Of a DNA stretch of 64,000 bases, positions 19,177 to 28,232 are shown piece after piece. The position numbers were made by a program, and so were the translations under genes. Below the pieces are notes generated by a model, which saw only the letters and a program-made list of their open reading frames with translations, did not search any database and was not told where the DNA came from. The stretch spans positions 1 to 64,000 of the forward strand of contig JAISFF010000073.1 of the NCBI GenBank assembly GCA_031263725.1, in the 5' to 3' direction. Position 1 is the first letter of the stretch; each line of letters starts with the position of its first letter. Origin of the DNA: Lysobacteraceae bacterium (GTDB taxonomy: Bacteria > Pseudomonadota > Gammaproteobacteria > Xanthomonadales > Xanthomonadaceae).

Positions 19177-20897
19177 AGCCGGTACAGATCCGCCGCCGGC
19201 CGCCGGCTTCGCAAGGCCAATGGCCGGAATCGCTTCCGCCTTTGCTGCAACGGATCTATGCCGCCCGTGGCGCCCTCGATCTGGAACAGGCGCGGCCGCC
19301 ATTGGCGCGGTTGCTGCCACCGGATGCGCTGAGCGGACTGCGGACGGCCGTGCGCCTGTTGTCGGAGGCCATCGATGCCGACCGGCGCATCGTCGTGGTG
19401 GGAGATTTCGATTGCGACGGCGCCACCGCCTGTGCGGTCGGCGTACGCGGCCTGCGCATGCTCGGCGCCGGACACGTCGCGTACGCGGTTCCCAACCGGA
19501 TGGTGCATGGGTACGGATTGTCCCCGGCGCTGGTGGCGGAACTCGCCGCGATGCGGCCGGATATTTTGGTCACCGTCGATCAGGGCGTGGCCTGTCATGC
19601 CGGTGTCGCCGCCGCCAGGGACCGTGGCTGGCAAGTGGTAGTGACCGATCACCATCTGCCGGGAGAAAGCCTGCCCGCCGCAGATGCCATCGTCGATCCG
19701 AACCTGGATGCCGATGGCTTCGCGAGCAAGGCGCTGGCCGGCGTCGGCGTGATTTTCTATGTCTTGCTGGCATTGCGCCGGTACCGGCGCGAGCTCGGCC
19801 TGCTGCGGGCGGGCGAGCCGGATTTGGGCGTTCTGCTGGATCTGGTCGCGGTCGGCACCGTCGCCGATCTGGTCCCGCTGGATGCCAACAATCGCGCCCT
19901 GGTCGGGGCGGGGTTGCGCCGTCTGCGCGCCGGCCACGGTTGCGCGGGCCTGCGCGCCCTGATCGAGGTCAGCCAGCGGCAGCCAGCACGCCTGACCGCG
20001 ACCGATATCGGGTTCGCCCTGGGACCCCGGCTCAATGCGGCCGGACGTTTGGAGGACATGGCGCTCGGTATCGAATGCCTGCTGTGCGACGATCCGGCGC
20101 GGGCGCGGGAACTGGCGGAGTCGCTCAACGCCATCAACAGCGAACGCCGGCAGGTACAGCAGCGGATGACCAGCGATGCCGAAGCGGCATTGGCGCGCGT
20201 CGAACTGTCAGGAACCGCCGCGCCGGCGACGGCGGTATGCCTGTTCGACGCGCAATGGCATCAGGGCGTGGTCGGACTGGTCGCGTCCAGGATGAAGGAA
20301 CGCTTGTACCGCCCGGTGATCGCGTTCGCGCCCACCGAACCAGGCGCGGGCATGTTGCGCGGTTCCGGCCGTTCGATTCCCGGGTTCCATCTGCGCGACG
20401 CACTGGTCGCAGTGGATGCGATGCATCCGGGACTCATCGAACGTTTCGGCGGCCACGCCATGGCGGCGGGACTGTCGCTGGACCTGCGGCATCTGCCGGC
20501 ATTCCAGCAGGCGCTGGAAGACTATGCGAGCCGCACGCTGGACGAGGCCTTGTTGCAGTCGGTGCTGTGGAGCGACGGGGAACTGCTGCCGGGCGAATTC
20601 GACCGTTTCCATGCCGAGGCGCTGCGTGATGGCGGACCTTGGGGGCAAGGATTTTCCGAACCCCTGTTCGATGGCGTGTTCGAGCTGATCGATTGGCGGG
20701 TGTTGCGCGATGCGCACCTGAAACTGACCCTGGCCCACCCAAGCGGGGGCAAACCGCTGAGCGCCATCCATTTCAATGGCTGGCATGGACAACCGCCCGG
20801 CATGCGCCTGCATCTGGCCTATCGGCTGATGCCGGACGATTATCGCGGCGGGGACGCCGTGCAGTTGGTCGTCGAGCACCATCTCGCGGTGGCTTGA
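19173..20897 (+). CDS. recJ: Single-stranded-DNA exonuclease RecJ
   Basis: A 574-residue DHH-family 5'-3' exonuclease used in recombination and mismatch repair. The metal-binding motifs are in order: VVGDFDCDGATA, VTVDQGVACHAG, the DHH motif in VVTDHHLPG, VGTVADLVPLD, and the DHHA1-domain sequence GSGRSIPGFHLRDAL and FGGHAMAAGLSL. The C-terminal OB fold is complete. The ATG overlaps the rpfE stop. The stop codon lies in the loop of a terminator, so it ends the operon. Confidence 0.95.
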   Translation: MKPVQIRRRPPASQGQWPESLPPLLQRIYAARGALDLEQARPPLARLLPPDALSGLRTAVRLLSEAIDADRRIVVVGDFDCDGATACAVGVRGLRMLGAGHVAYAVPNRMVHGYGLSPALVAELAAMRPDILVTVDQGVACHAGVAAARDRGWQVVVTDHHLPGESLPAADAIVDPNLDADGFASKALAGVGVIFYVLLALRRYRRELGLLRAGEPDLGVLLDLVAVGTVADLVPLDANNRALVGAGLRRLRAGHGCAGLRALIEVSQRQPARLTATDIGFALGPRLNAAGRLEDMALGIECLLCDDPARARELAESLNAINSERRQVQQRMTSDAEAALARVELSGTAAPATAVCLFDAQWHQGVVGLVASRMKERLYRPVIAFAPTEPGAGMLRGSGRSIPGFHLRDALVAVDAMHPGLIERFGGHAMAAGLSLDLRHLPAFQQALEDYASRTLDEALLQSVLWSDGELLPGEFDRFHAEALRDGGPWGQGFSEPLFDGVFELIDWRVLRDAHLKLTLAHPSGGKPLSAIHFNGWHGQPPGMRLHLAYRLMPDDYRGGDAVQLVVEHHLAVA

Positions 20898-20911
20898 GCC
20901 GCCGGTTTTTT
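20888..20911 (+). terminator. Terminator of the car-greA-rpfE-recJ operon
   Basis: Stem GGTGGC / GCCGCC (one G-T pair) with loop TTGA, followed by GG and six T residues. The loop contains the recJ stop codon TGA. This marks the end of the operon. Confidence 0.75.
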
Positions 20912-21266
20912 CGTTTCACGCTGACTCCAGCGCCGCACTTGGCTGGACTACGCCAATACAGGAAGCGGCCAAACGGGTGGCGAACCGGCACAAAACGACC
21001 GCCGGCGCGCAGCGAACCGCAACAGCGGCAGCATGCAGCCACCTGCGCCACGCCTATGGCCTTGGGGCTCTGCTTCTCACGGCTACTCAGCGATTGACCG
21101 AACCGAGGCGTATCAGGCTTTCCGCCGTCGATGTAACGACTTCCTCATTCGGCCGCGGATTCCACTCCAGCACCCGATGTGCTTTCTCATTGGACGTTGA
21201 GTAACGTAATCGCACCGAAACCGGCTACAGTGATTATTTTCGTCGTCGTATCCACCGGATTGCCGA
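20912..21266. other. Junction region between recJ and the hydroxy-acid oxidase
   Basis: About 355 bp with no intact gene. It contains the minus-strand tail of an epimerase-like gene (21087-21209, listed separately). In Xanthomonas the rpf cluster and prfB/lysS lie near recJ; here the sequence switches to unrelated genes, so this is probably a rearrangement point. Confidence 0.5.
21087..21209 (-). pseudogene. C-terminal remnant of an NAD-dependent epimerase/dehydratase
   Basis: The minus strand from about 21209 to a TGA at 21089-21087 translates to a tail with YSTSNEKAHRVLEWNPRP and TAESLIRLG. This is the typical end of extended SDR proteins of the dihydroflavonol-reductase/sugar-epimerase type, where an 'S..KA...L.W.PRP..E....TA.SL..LG' pattern closes the protein. 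There is no start codon, and the sequence above it does not continue the family, so only the last ~40 codons survive. Confidence 0.6.
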
Positions 21267-22373
21267 ATGCATGCGCCATTGCCGCCACTGACCCAGATTC
21301 CCGCCCAGATCGTGGCGGTTGCCGATTACGAGGCCTATGCGCGCGAACGGACGGACGAAGCGGCTTGGGCCTATTTCGACGGCGGCGCGGCCGATGAAAT
21401 CACGGCGCGCGAAAACAGCGAGGCCTTCCAGCGGCTGCGGCTGCGCCGCCGGGTGCTGCGTGAAATGGCCGGCGGCAGCACGTCGCTGCGCCTGTTCGGG
21501 CAGTCGCTGGCGCATCCGATCCTGCTGGCGCCGGCGGCTTATCAGAAACTGCTGCATCCCGATGGCGAGCTGGCGACGGTATTGGCGGCATCGGCCATGC
21601 AGGCCGGCATGGTGCTCAGCGCACAGGCCAGCCGGACGCTGGAAGAGGTGGGGCAGGTGGCGCGCGCGCCGCTATGGTTCCAGCTGTACCTGCATCCGGA
21701 TCGTCCGTTCATCGAGGAACTGGTGCGGCGTGCGCAATCGGCGGGCTATCGCGCCCTGGTGGTCACCGTGGATGCGCCGGTCAACGGCGTGCGCAATCGC
21801 GAGCAGCGCGCCGGCTTCGAATTGCCGGCGGGCGTGGAAGCGGTCAATCTGCGCGGCATGCAGGCAATGCCGTCGTACACGGTGCGCGCAGGAGAAGGTT
21901 CGCTGTTCGATAGCCCGCTGGCGACCAGCGCCACGACCTGGCGCGATATCGAATGGCTGCGCAGCGTGACCGGGCTGCCGATTCTGCTCAAGGGCGTCCT
22001 GGATCCCGACGATGCGCGGCGGGCGATTGCGATCGGCGCCGATGGACTGATCGTTTCCAATCATGGCGGCCGGGTTCTGGATACATTGCCGGCGACGATC
22101 GATGCATTGCCGCGGGTGGCCGCAGTGGTGGCCGGACGCGTGCCGATCCTGCTCGATGGCGGAGTCCGCCGCGGCACCGACATATTGAAGGCGCTTGCGC
22201 TGGGTGCGAGTGCGGTTCTGGTCGGGCGCCCCTATCTGCATGGCCTGGCGGCGGCCGGCGCGGTGGGCGTGGCGCATGTGATCCACCTGCTGCGCACCGA
22301 GCTGGAGATTGCGATGCTGTTGACGGGTTGCAGGACGCTGGACGAAATCGGTCCCGACACCATCTGGCACTGA
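21267..22373 (+). CDS. FMN-dependent alpha-hydroxy-acid oxidising enzyme
   Basis: A 368-residue TIM-barrel flavoprotein of the lactate oxidase/glycolate oxidase/lactate dehydrogenase group. It has the N-terminal AWAYFDGGAADEITAREN, LLAPAAYQKLLHPDGE, WFQLYLHPDR, ILLKGVLDPDDA, the catalytic His in VSNHGGRVLDTLPAT, and the FMN-phosphate site LLDGGVRRGTDILKALALGA followed by GRPYLHGLAAAG. It oxidises a 2-hydroxy acid to a 2-oxo acid; the exact substrate and electron acceptor cannot be read from the sequence. It is the first gene after the recJ junction and stands alone. Confidence 0.88.
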   Translation: MHAPLPPLTQIPAQIVAVADYEAYARERTDEAAWAYFDGGAADEITARENSEAFQRLRLRRRVLREMAGGSTSLRLFGQSLAHPILLAPAAYQKLLHPDGELATVLAASAMQAGMVLSAQASRTLEEVGQVARAPLWFQLYLHPDRPFIEELVRRAQSAGYRALVVTVDAPVNGVRNREQRAGFELPAGVEAVNLRGMQAMPSYTVRAGEGSLFDSPLATSATTWRDIEWLRSVTGLPILLKGVLDPDDARRAIAIGADGLIVSNHGGRVLDTLPATIDALPRVAAVVAGRVPILLDGGVRRGTDILKALALGASAVLVGRPYLHGLAAAGAVGVAHVIHLLRTELEIAMLLTGCRTLDEIGPDTIWH

Positions 22374-22469
22374 GCGGGAGCCGCATCGTCCATGCGCCGA
22401 AAAGGCGACGACCGAAGCGCCGCGCCGATGGCGGTTGCCGCACGTGCGGCAACCGCCATCGGTCGGGAA

Positions 22470-23213
22470 TCACTGCGCGGTGTAGCCGCCGTCCACCAGC
22501 AATGAGGAACCGCTGACGAAGGACGCCTGGTCGCTGGCCAGGAACAGCACGCATTGCGCGACTTCCTCGGCGCGGCCGAGGCGGCCCATCGGATGCAGCT
22601 CGACCAGGGCATCCAGCGCCGATTTCGGCAGGTTCTTCAGCAGCGGCGTATCGATATAACCGGGGCAAACCGCGTTGACGCGGATTCCTTTCGTGCCGTA
22701 ATCGATCGCCAGCGTCTGCGTCAGCAGCTTCACGCCACCCTTGGCGGCGGCATAGGCGGTCACGGCATTCTTGCCGACATGGCTGTGGATCAAGCCGCAG
22801 TTGACGATGACGCCACCGCCCTGCTCGAGCATCTGTTCGATGACGTATTTGTCGCACAGATAGACGCCGGTCAGATTGATGTCGATGGTCCGCTGCCAGG
22901 CGTCTTCGGCGAGCTTGTCGATCGCGCCGTCGGCGGCGATGCCGGCGTTGGCGAACAGCACATCGATGCGGCCGAACTTGTCGACGGTCTGCTTGACCAT
23001 CCGCTGGACCTGGTCGGTCCTGGTAACGTCGGTCTTGACGAAAAGCGCGGGCGTGCCGGCCTCGTTCAACGCGTCGGCGACTGCCTGACCATGATCGGAA
23101 AAGTCCGCGATCACGACTTTCGCGCCTTCCTTGGCGAATGCCTGGATGCTGGCCAGGCCGATGCCGCTCGCGCCACCGGTGACGATGACGACTTTGTCTG
23201 TGAATCTTGCCAT
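22470..23213 (-). CDS. SDR-family NAD(P)-dependent oxidoreductase
   Basis: A 247-residue classical short-chain dehydrogenase. The cofactor motif is TGGASGIG at residues ~13-20. Asp-containing VVIADFSD suggests preference for NAD(H). Next come NAG (VLFANAGIAADG), the catalytic Tyr-Lys in YAAAKGGVKLL, and the substrate loop VCPGYIDTPLL. The canonical catalytic Ser region reads NCGLIHSHVG, so the Ser may be shifted. The end is FVSGSSLLVDGGYTAQ. It is convergent with the hydroxy-acid oxidase gene. Substrate unknown; 3-hydroxyacyl or 3-hydroxybutyrate-like compounds are typical for this type. Confidence 0.88.
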   Translation of the reverse strand: MARFTDKVVIVTGGASGIGLASIQAFAKEGAKVVIADFSDHGQAVADALNEAGTPALFVKTDVTRTDQVQRMVKQTVDKFGRIDVLFANAGIAADGAIDKLAEDAWQRTIDINLTGVYLCDKYVIEQMLEQGGGVIVNCGLIHSHVGKNAVTAYAAAKGGVKLLTQTLAIDYGTKGIRVNAVCPGYIDTPLLKNLPKSALDALVELHPMGRLGRAEEVAQCVLFLASDQASFVSGSSLLVDGGYTAQ

Positions 23214-23813
23214 AGGGATGCTCCTTCGAAAGTGTTCTGCCGGGTCCCGCGATGCATATCGGCCATTGTTTCCGGTGCCGATGGGCGCGTGGATCGATGC
23301 ATCCGATTATCGAATCGCGGACATGAAGTTTTCGGTAAGCCGGGCGGGTATCGGCATGACAGGAACGAGAAGCAGCGTCGCGGATTTGCCGATGGACATG
23401 CCCGTCCATTGTGGTAGCGATGCGGCGCCAAGGTGTCTTGTCGATGACAACCCGTATTCCGTGGTTCTGGGACATGGCGGGCGAGTGGTTTGCCGGCGTT
23501 GCCTGGATGCATTGGACGATCCGCGTGGGTCGATGGCGACGATGACGGAACCCGAAGCGGTCTCACGGGTCGAACCCATGTCGGGATGGCCCGATCGACG
23601 GATCTTCGTGCCCGCGTCGGTCGTGTTAGGATTCGGCGGCCTGGATGGGGAGACGGTTCCAGGTGTCGAGCCGAGCCTGTATCGCGAGATATCGGCAGCC
23701 AGTCAGACAGACATGTGATCGAGACTCGTGATGGGCGCCGCCGCGGCCGCGCCGGTCATGGGGGGGCGGTCGATTCGCCATCGGCGTACACCAGATACAG
23801 ATACACTCCGGAA
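23214..23813. other. Divergent intergenic region, no clear gene
   Basis: About 600 bp between the SDR gene (minus) and the efflux adaptor gene (plus), so it should hold both promoters. A plus-strand frame from ATG 23323 to 23718 (about 131 codons) has mixed codon use, no ribosome-binding site and no recognisable motif; I cannot tell whether it is a gene. Nothing else stands out. Confidence 0.35.
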
Positions 23814-24944
23814 ATGGACACGTTGCTATCCAAACATCTGCATGGCGGGATGGTTCGGGCGGCCGGGCTGGCACTGGCGGCCACCTTGCTGCTGGCCGGC
23901 TGCGGCGACCGTGGCATTCCCCGCCAGAGCGGCGGCGATGCGGTTCCGGTCACGACGCAGGTGTTGCGGTTTTCCGACTGGAACGACAGCCTGCAGGCGA
24001 TCGGCACGGCGCGGGCGCGCGAGTCGGTGGCATTGACGGCCAGCGTGTCGGAGATCGTCGACCAGGTGCATTTCGACAGCGGCGACCAGGTAAAAGCGGG
24101 GCAGGTGCTGGTCACATTGCGCGGCGCGGGCCAGCGTGCGGCGCTGGCCGAGGCCGAGGCGACCTATGCCGAAGCGGACCAGTTGTATCGGCGGCAACAG
24201 CAACTGGCGGCACAGCAACTGGTGTCCAGGGCCATGCTGGATACGCAGAAGGCCATGCGCGACGCGGCGCTGGCGCGGGTGCAGCGGATGCGCGCGGATA
24301 TCCGCGACCGCAATATCCGCGCGCCGTTCGCCGGAGTGCTCGGTATCCGGCAGATCAGTCCGGGCGCGCTGATCACCTCCAATACCGTGATCGCCACGCT
24401 CGACGACATTTCGCATGTCTATGTCGATTTCCCGGTTCCGGAAGTGCAACTGGCCAGTCTCCATCAGGGCGACGAAGTGCGTGCGCGCGCCTCGGCCTAT
24501 CCGGAGCGGGATTTCGTCGGCCGGGTCAGTGCCATCGATGCGCGGATCGATCCGGCCACCCGCGCGCTGACGGTCCGCGCCGATTTCGACAATGCCGGTC
24601 GCATGCTGCGGCCGGGCATGTTGCTGGATGTGCGTCTGTACCGGCCGACGCGGCAGGCGCTGGCGCTGGCGGAAATCGCGGTGGTGCAGGTCGGGCGCGA
24701 ATCCTTCGTCTATCGGGTGAGCGCCGACGACAGCGTCGAACGGGTCGACATAGAGGTCGGTCCGCGCAGCGACGGCCGGGTCGAAATCCTGTCGGGACTG
24801 AACGCCGGTGATCGCGTCGTGGTCGACGGCACCGGCAAACTGCGTGCCGGACTGAAAGTCAGCTATCCGGCGGATGCGGCGCCGGCATCGCCGGTCGCTC
24901 CGGCGGCGCGGGTGCATACCGGAGCCGACGCGACGCCCGGATGA
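23814..24944 (+). CDS. RND efflux periplasmic adaptor lipoprotein
   Basis: A 376-residue membrane-fusion protein. It has a lipoprotein signal (ALAATLLLAGC, Cys near residue 33), an N-terminal lipoyl half-motif (VDQVHFDSGDQVKAGQVLVTL), a helical hairpin with EAEATYAEADQLYRRQQQLA, the second lipoyl half (IRAPFAGVLGIRQISPG), and a beta-barrel (RVSAIDARIDPATRALTVRA). It bridges the inner-membrane pump encoded next to an outer-membrane channel that is not in this cluster. The TGA overlaps the pump ATG. Confidence 0.9.
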   Translation: MDTLLSKHLHGGMVRAAGLALAATLLLAGCGDRGIPRQSGGDAVPVTTQVLRFSDWNDSLQAIGTARARESVALTASVSEIVDQVHFDSGDQVKAGQVLVTLRGAGQRAALAEAEATYAEADQLYRRQQQLAAQQLVSRAMLDTQKAMRDAALARVQRMRADIRDRNIRAPFAGVLGIRQISPGALITSNTVIATLDDISHVYVDFPVPEVQLASLHQGDEVRARASAYPERDFVGRVSAIDARIDPATRALTVRADFDNAGRMLRPGMLLDVRLYRPTRQALALAEIAVVQVGRESFVYRVSADDSVERVDIEVGPRSDGRVEILSGLNAGDRVVVDGTGKLRAGLKVSYPADAAPASPVAPAARVHTGADATPG

Positions 24945-27900
24945 AACTTTCCGATACCTCGATCAAGCGCCCGGTCTTCGCGGCGGTGATGAGCCTGCTG
25001 CTGATCGTGCTGGGCGTGATGTCGTACAGCCGCCTGACCCTGCGCGAACTGCCGGCGATCGATCCGCCGATCGTGTCGGTCTGGGTCGAGTACACCGGTG
25101 CGTCGGCGAACGTGGTCGAGACCCGCATCACCCAGATACTGGAAGACGCGCTGGCCGGCATCGAAGGCATCGAGACCATCGAGGCTCGCAGCCGCAACGG
25201 CTCGTCCTCGGTCAGCATCGAATTCAAGCCTTCCCGCGACGTGGAGGCGGCGGCCAACGACGTGCGCGATGCGGTCAGCCGCGTCGCCGACCGCATGCCG
25301 GACGATGCGCGCCCGCCGGAGATCACCAAGGTCGAGAGCGACGCCGATCCGATCCTGTGGCTGAACATGAGTTCGGGCACGATGGACGCATTGCAGCTCA
25401 GTGATTACGCCGAACGCTACGTGGTCGATCGGCTGTCCAGCATCGACGGCGTGGCGCAGATCCGCATCGGCGGGCGTCAGCGCTATGCGATGCGGATCTG
25501 GCTGGACCAGGACCAGATGGCCGCGCGCGGACTGACCGTGGCCGATGTGGAAAACGCGCTGCTGCGCGAGAACGTCGAATTGCCGGCCGGCCGGATCGAA
25601 TCCAACGACCGCGACTTCACGTTGCGCGTCGAGCGCGGCTATCTCAAGCCGGAGGATTTCCAGCGGATTCCGCTGTCCAAGGGCGCGAACGGCTATGTGG
25701 TGCGGCTGGGCGATGTGGCCAGGGTGGAGCTGGCCTCGGCCGAGCGGCGCGCCTACTTCCGCAGCAATGGCGAGCTCAATGTCGGCCTGGGCGTGGTCAA
25801 GACTTCGACCGCGAACGCACTGGACGTGGCGCGCGCGGCGCGCGGCGAGGCGGAAAAGATCGATGCCGGTCTGCCCGAGGGCACCCGGCTGTTCGTCGCT
25901 TTCGACAATACGCTGTTCATCGACGCATCGGTGGAACGGGTCCATCACACGCTGGTCGAGGCGGTGATCCTGGTGCTGGCGGTGATCTGGCTGTTCCTGG
26001 GCAGCGTGCGCGCGGCGGTGATCCCGGCGGTGACGGTGCCGGTATGTCTGATCGCGGCTTTCATCGCGCTGTACGCCTTCGATTTCTCGATCAATCTCCT
26101 AACCCTGCTGGCGCTGGTGCTGGCGATCGGACTGGTGGTGGACGATGCCATCGTCGTGGTCGAGAACATCCAGCGCCGCATCGATCTGGGCGAGCCTCCG
26201 CTGGTCGCGGCGCAGCGCGGTACCGCGCAGGTGGCGTTCGCCGTGATCGCCACCACCGTCGTGCTGGTGGCGGTATTCCTGCCGGTCGGTTTCCTGCAGG
26301 GCAATACCGGCCGCCTGTTCCGCGAGCTGGCGGTGGCGCTGGCCAGCGCGGTCGCGTTGTCGGCTTTCGTGGCGCTGACGCTGACGCCGATGATGGCGTC
26401 GAAACTGCTGCGGCTGCACGATCAGGAGAGACCCAACCGGCTGCACGCGGGCATCAACCGTGTCCTGCAGCGCATCGGCGAGGGATACCGGTCCATTCTG
26501 GACCGGCATGTCGGCAAGGCCTGGCTGTTCGGCCTGCTGATGCTGGCGGCGACGGCGCTGAGTGTCGCGCTGTATCGCGCCATCCCCTCCGAACTGGCGC
26601 CGGCGGAGGATCGCGGTTCGTTCCAGGTGTTCGTCGATGGGCCGGAAGGCGCGGGCTACGACTATACGGTCGGGCAGATGCAGCAGGTCGAAGCGATCAT
26701 CAACCGGCACGTCGGGCCGGACCAGCCGATCCTGCGCGCCAATCCGCGGATTCCCGGCAACTTCGGCGGCGGCGAGGAAATGCATACCGGCCGCGTCAGC
26801 ATCTATTTGCAGGATTGGTCCAGGCGCGACATCAGCACGCTGGATGTGGCGGCGCGGTTGCAGCAGGAGCTGAGCGTACTGCCCGGAGTGCGCAGCCGCA
26901 CCCAGGTCGCCGGCGGCCTGGTGCGCAGCCGCGGGCAGCCGTTCCAGATGACGCTGGGCGGACCCGACTACACCGAGCTTGCGGAATGGCGCGACCGCAT
27001 TCTGCGGCGCATGGAGGACAATCCGGGTTTGGTGGGACCGGATTCGGACTACAAGGAAACCCGGCCGCAGATGCGGGTCAACATCGACTATCAGCGAGCG
27101 GCCGATCTCGGCGTTTCCGCCACCGAGATCGGGCATGCGCTGGAGACCATGATGGGTTCGCGCCGGGTCACCACCTATGTGGACAATGGCGAGGAATACG
27201 ATGTCGTCGTCCAGGCCGACAGGCCCGGACGCGCTTCGCCGGAAGCGCTGTCCGCCATCCATGTGCGCGGCAACGGCAACGCGCTGATTCCGCTTTCCAA
27301 TCTGGTCACCCTGAGCGAGGTGGCCGAACCCGGCGCGCTGTACCGCTTCAACCGGCTGCGCGCGGTGACCATCAGTGCCGGACTGGCATCGGGGTATTCG
27401 ATGGGCGAGGCGTTGGCCTGGGCCGAGCGCGTGGCGCGCGAGGAACTGCCCGAATACGCGCAGGTGGACTGGAAGGGCGAGTCGCGCGAATTCCGGAAAT
27501 CCGGCGCCGCGGTGCTGCTGACCTTCGCGATGGCGCTGCTGATCGTCTATCTGGTGCTGGCCGCGCAGTTCGAAAGTTTCATTCATCCGCTGGTGATCAT
27601 GCTGACCGTGCCGCTGGGCGTGCTGGGCGCGCTGGTCGGCCTGTATGTCAGCGGTGGCACGCTGAACCTGTTCAGCCAGATCGGCATCGTGATGCTGGTG
27701 GGGCTGGCGGCCAAGAACGGCATCCTGATCGTCGAGTTCGCCAATCAGTTGCGCGACGGCGGGCGCAATGTGCACGAGGCCATCGTCGCGGCGGCGACGG
27801 TGCGCTTGCGGCCGATCCTGATGACCTCGACCGCCACGGCGGTGGGCGCGATCCCGCTGGTGGCGGCGGGCGGTCCGGGTTCGGGCAGCCGTGCGACCAT

Positions 27901-28066
27901 CGGCGTGGTCATCATCTTCGGCGTTTCGGTTTCGACCTTGCTGTCGTTGTTCGTGGTGCCGGCGTTTTATTCGCTGCTGGCTCCATTCACCCGTTCGCCG
28001 CAGGCGGTCGCCAGGGAGCTGGAACGGCTGGAGCAACAGACGCCATCGGTCGGCGGCCACGCCTGA
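24941..28066 (+). CDS. RND efflux pump, HAE-1 family inner-membrane transporter
   Basis: A 1041-residue pump with 12 membrane helices and two large periplasmic loops. It starts MKLSDTSIKRPVFAAVMSLLL, typical of the multidrug/hydrophobe (HAE) branch. In TM4 the proton-relay Asp pair is in ALVLAIGLVVDDAIVVVEN. The second half has IGIVMLVGLAAKNGILIVEFANQLR. It drives proton-coupled export through the adaptor encoded upstream. No TolC-like gene is adjacent, so the outer-membrane channel is probably shared. Confidence 0.92.
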   Translation: MKLSDTSIKRPVFAAVMSLLLIVLGVMSYSRLTLRELPAIDPPIVSVWVEYTGASANVVETRITQILEDALAGIEGIETIEARSRNGSSSVSIEFKPSRDVEAAANDVRDAVSRVADRMPDDARPPEITKVESDADPILWLNMSSGTMDALQLSDYAERYVVDRLSSIDGVAQIRIGGRQRYAMRIWLDQDQMAARGLTVADVENALLRENVELPAGRIESNDRDFTLRVERGYLKPEDFQRIPLSKGANGYVVRLGDVARVELASAERRAYFRSNGELNVGLGVVKTSTANALDVARAARGEAEKIDAGLPEGTRLFVAFDNTLFIDASVERVHHTLVEAVILVLAVIWLFLGSVRAAVIPAVTVPVCLIAAFIALYAFDFSINLLTLLALVLAIGLVVDDAIVVVENIQRRIDLGEPPLVAAQRGTAQVAFAVIATTVVLVAVFLPVGFLQGNTGRLFRELAVALASAVALSAFVALTLTPMMASKLLRLHDQERPNRLHAGINRVLQRIGEGYRSILDRHVGKAWLFGLLMLAATALSVALYRAIPSELAPAEDRGSFQVFVDGPEGAGYDYTVGQMQQVEAIINRHVGPDQPILRANPRIPGNFGGGEEMHTGRVSIYLQDWSRRDISTLDVAARLQQELSVLPGVRSRTQVAGGLVRSRGQPFQMTLGGPDYTELAEWRDRILRRMEDNPGLVGPDSDYKETRPQMRVNIDYQRAADLGVSATEIGHALETMMGSRRVTTYVDNGEEYDVVVQADRPGRASPEALSAIHVRGNGNALIPLSNLVTLSEVAEPGALYRFNRLRAVTISAGLASGYSMGEALAWAERVAREELPEYAQVDWKGESREFRKSGAAVLLTFAMALLIVYLVLAAQFESFIHPLVIMLTVPLGVLGALVGLYVSGGTLNLFSQIGIVMLVGLAAKNGILIVEFANQLRDGGRNVHEAIVAAATVRLRPILMTSTATAVGAIPLVAAGGPGSGSRATIGVVIIFGVSVSTLLSLFVVPAFYSLLAPFTRSPQAVARELERLEQQTPSVGGHA

Positions 28067-28232
28067 TCCGTTCCCGCCGCCGTTCCCGGGACCCATGACG
28101 GGCTGCGCGAAGGACGGATTTTTTGCTACGGTTTGCGCTCCCGTCGCGCGGCTTTCCGTTCCTGCCGGCTGACGCTCGTCCGGGTCGTCAGGAACCGTCC
28201 CGATTCATCATTTCCGAGTGGAGAAGCCGCGC

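Noticed and set aside
23323..23718. Plus-strand open frame of about 131 codons between the SDR and efflux adaptor genes
   Set aside because: No ribosome-binding site, no family motif and mixed codon use; it occupies a divergent promoter region, so I could not support it as a gene.
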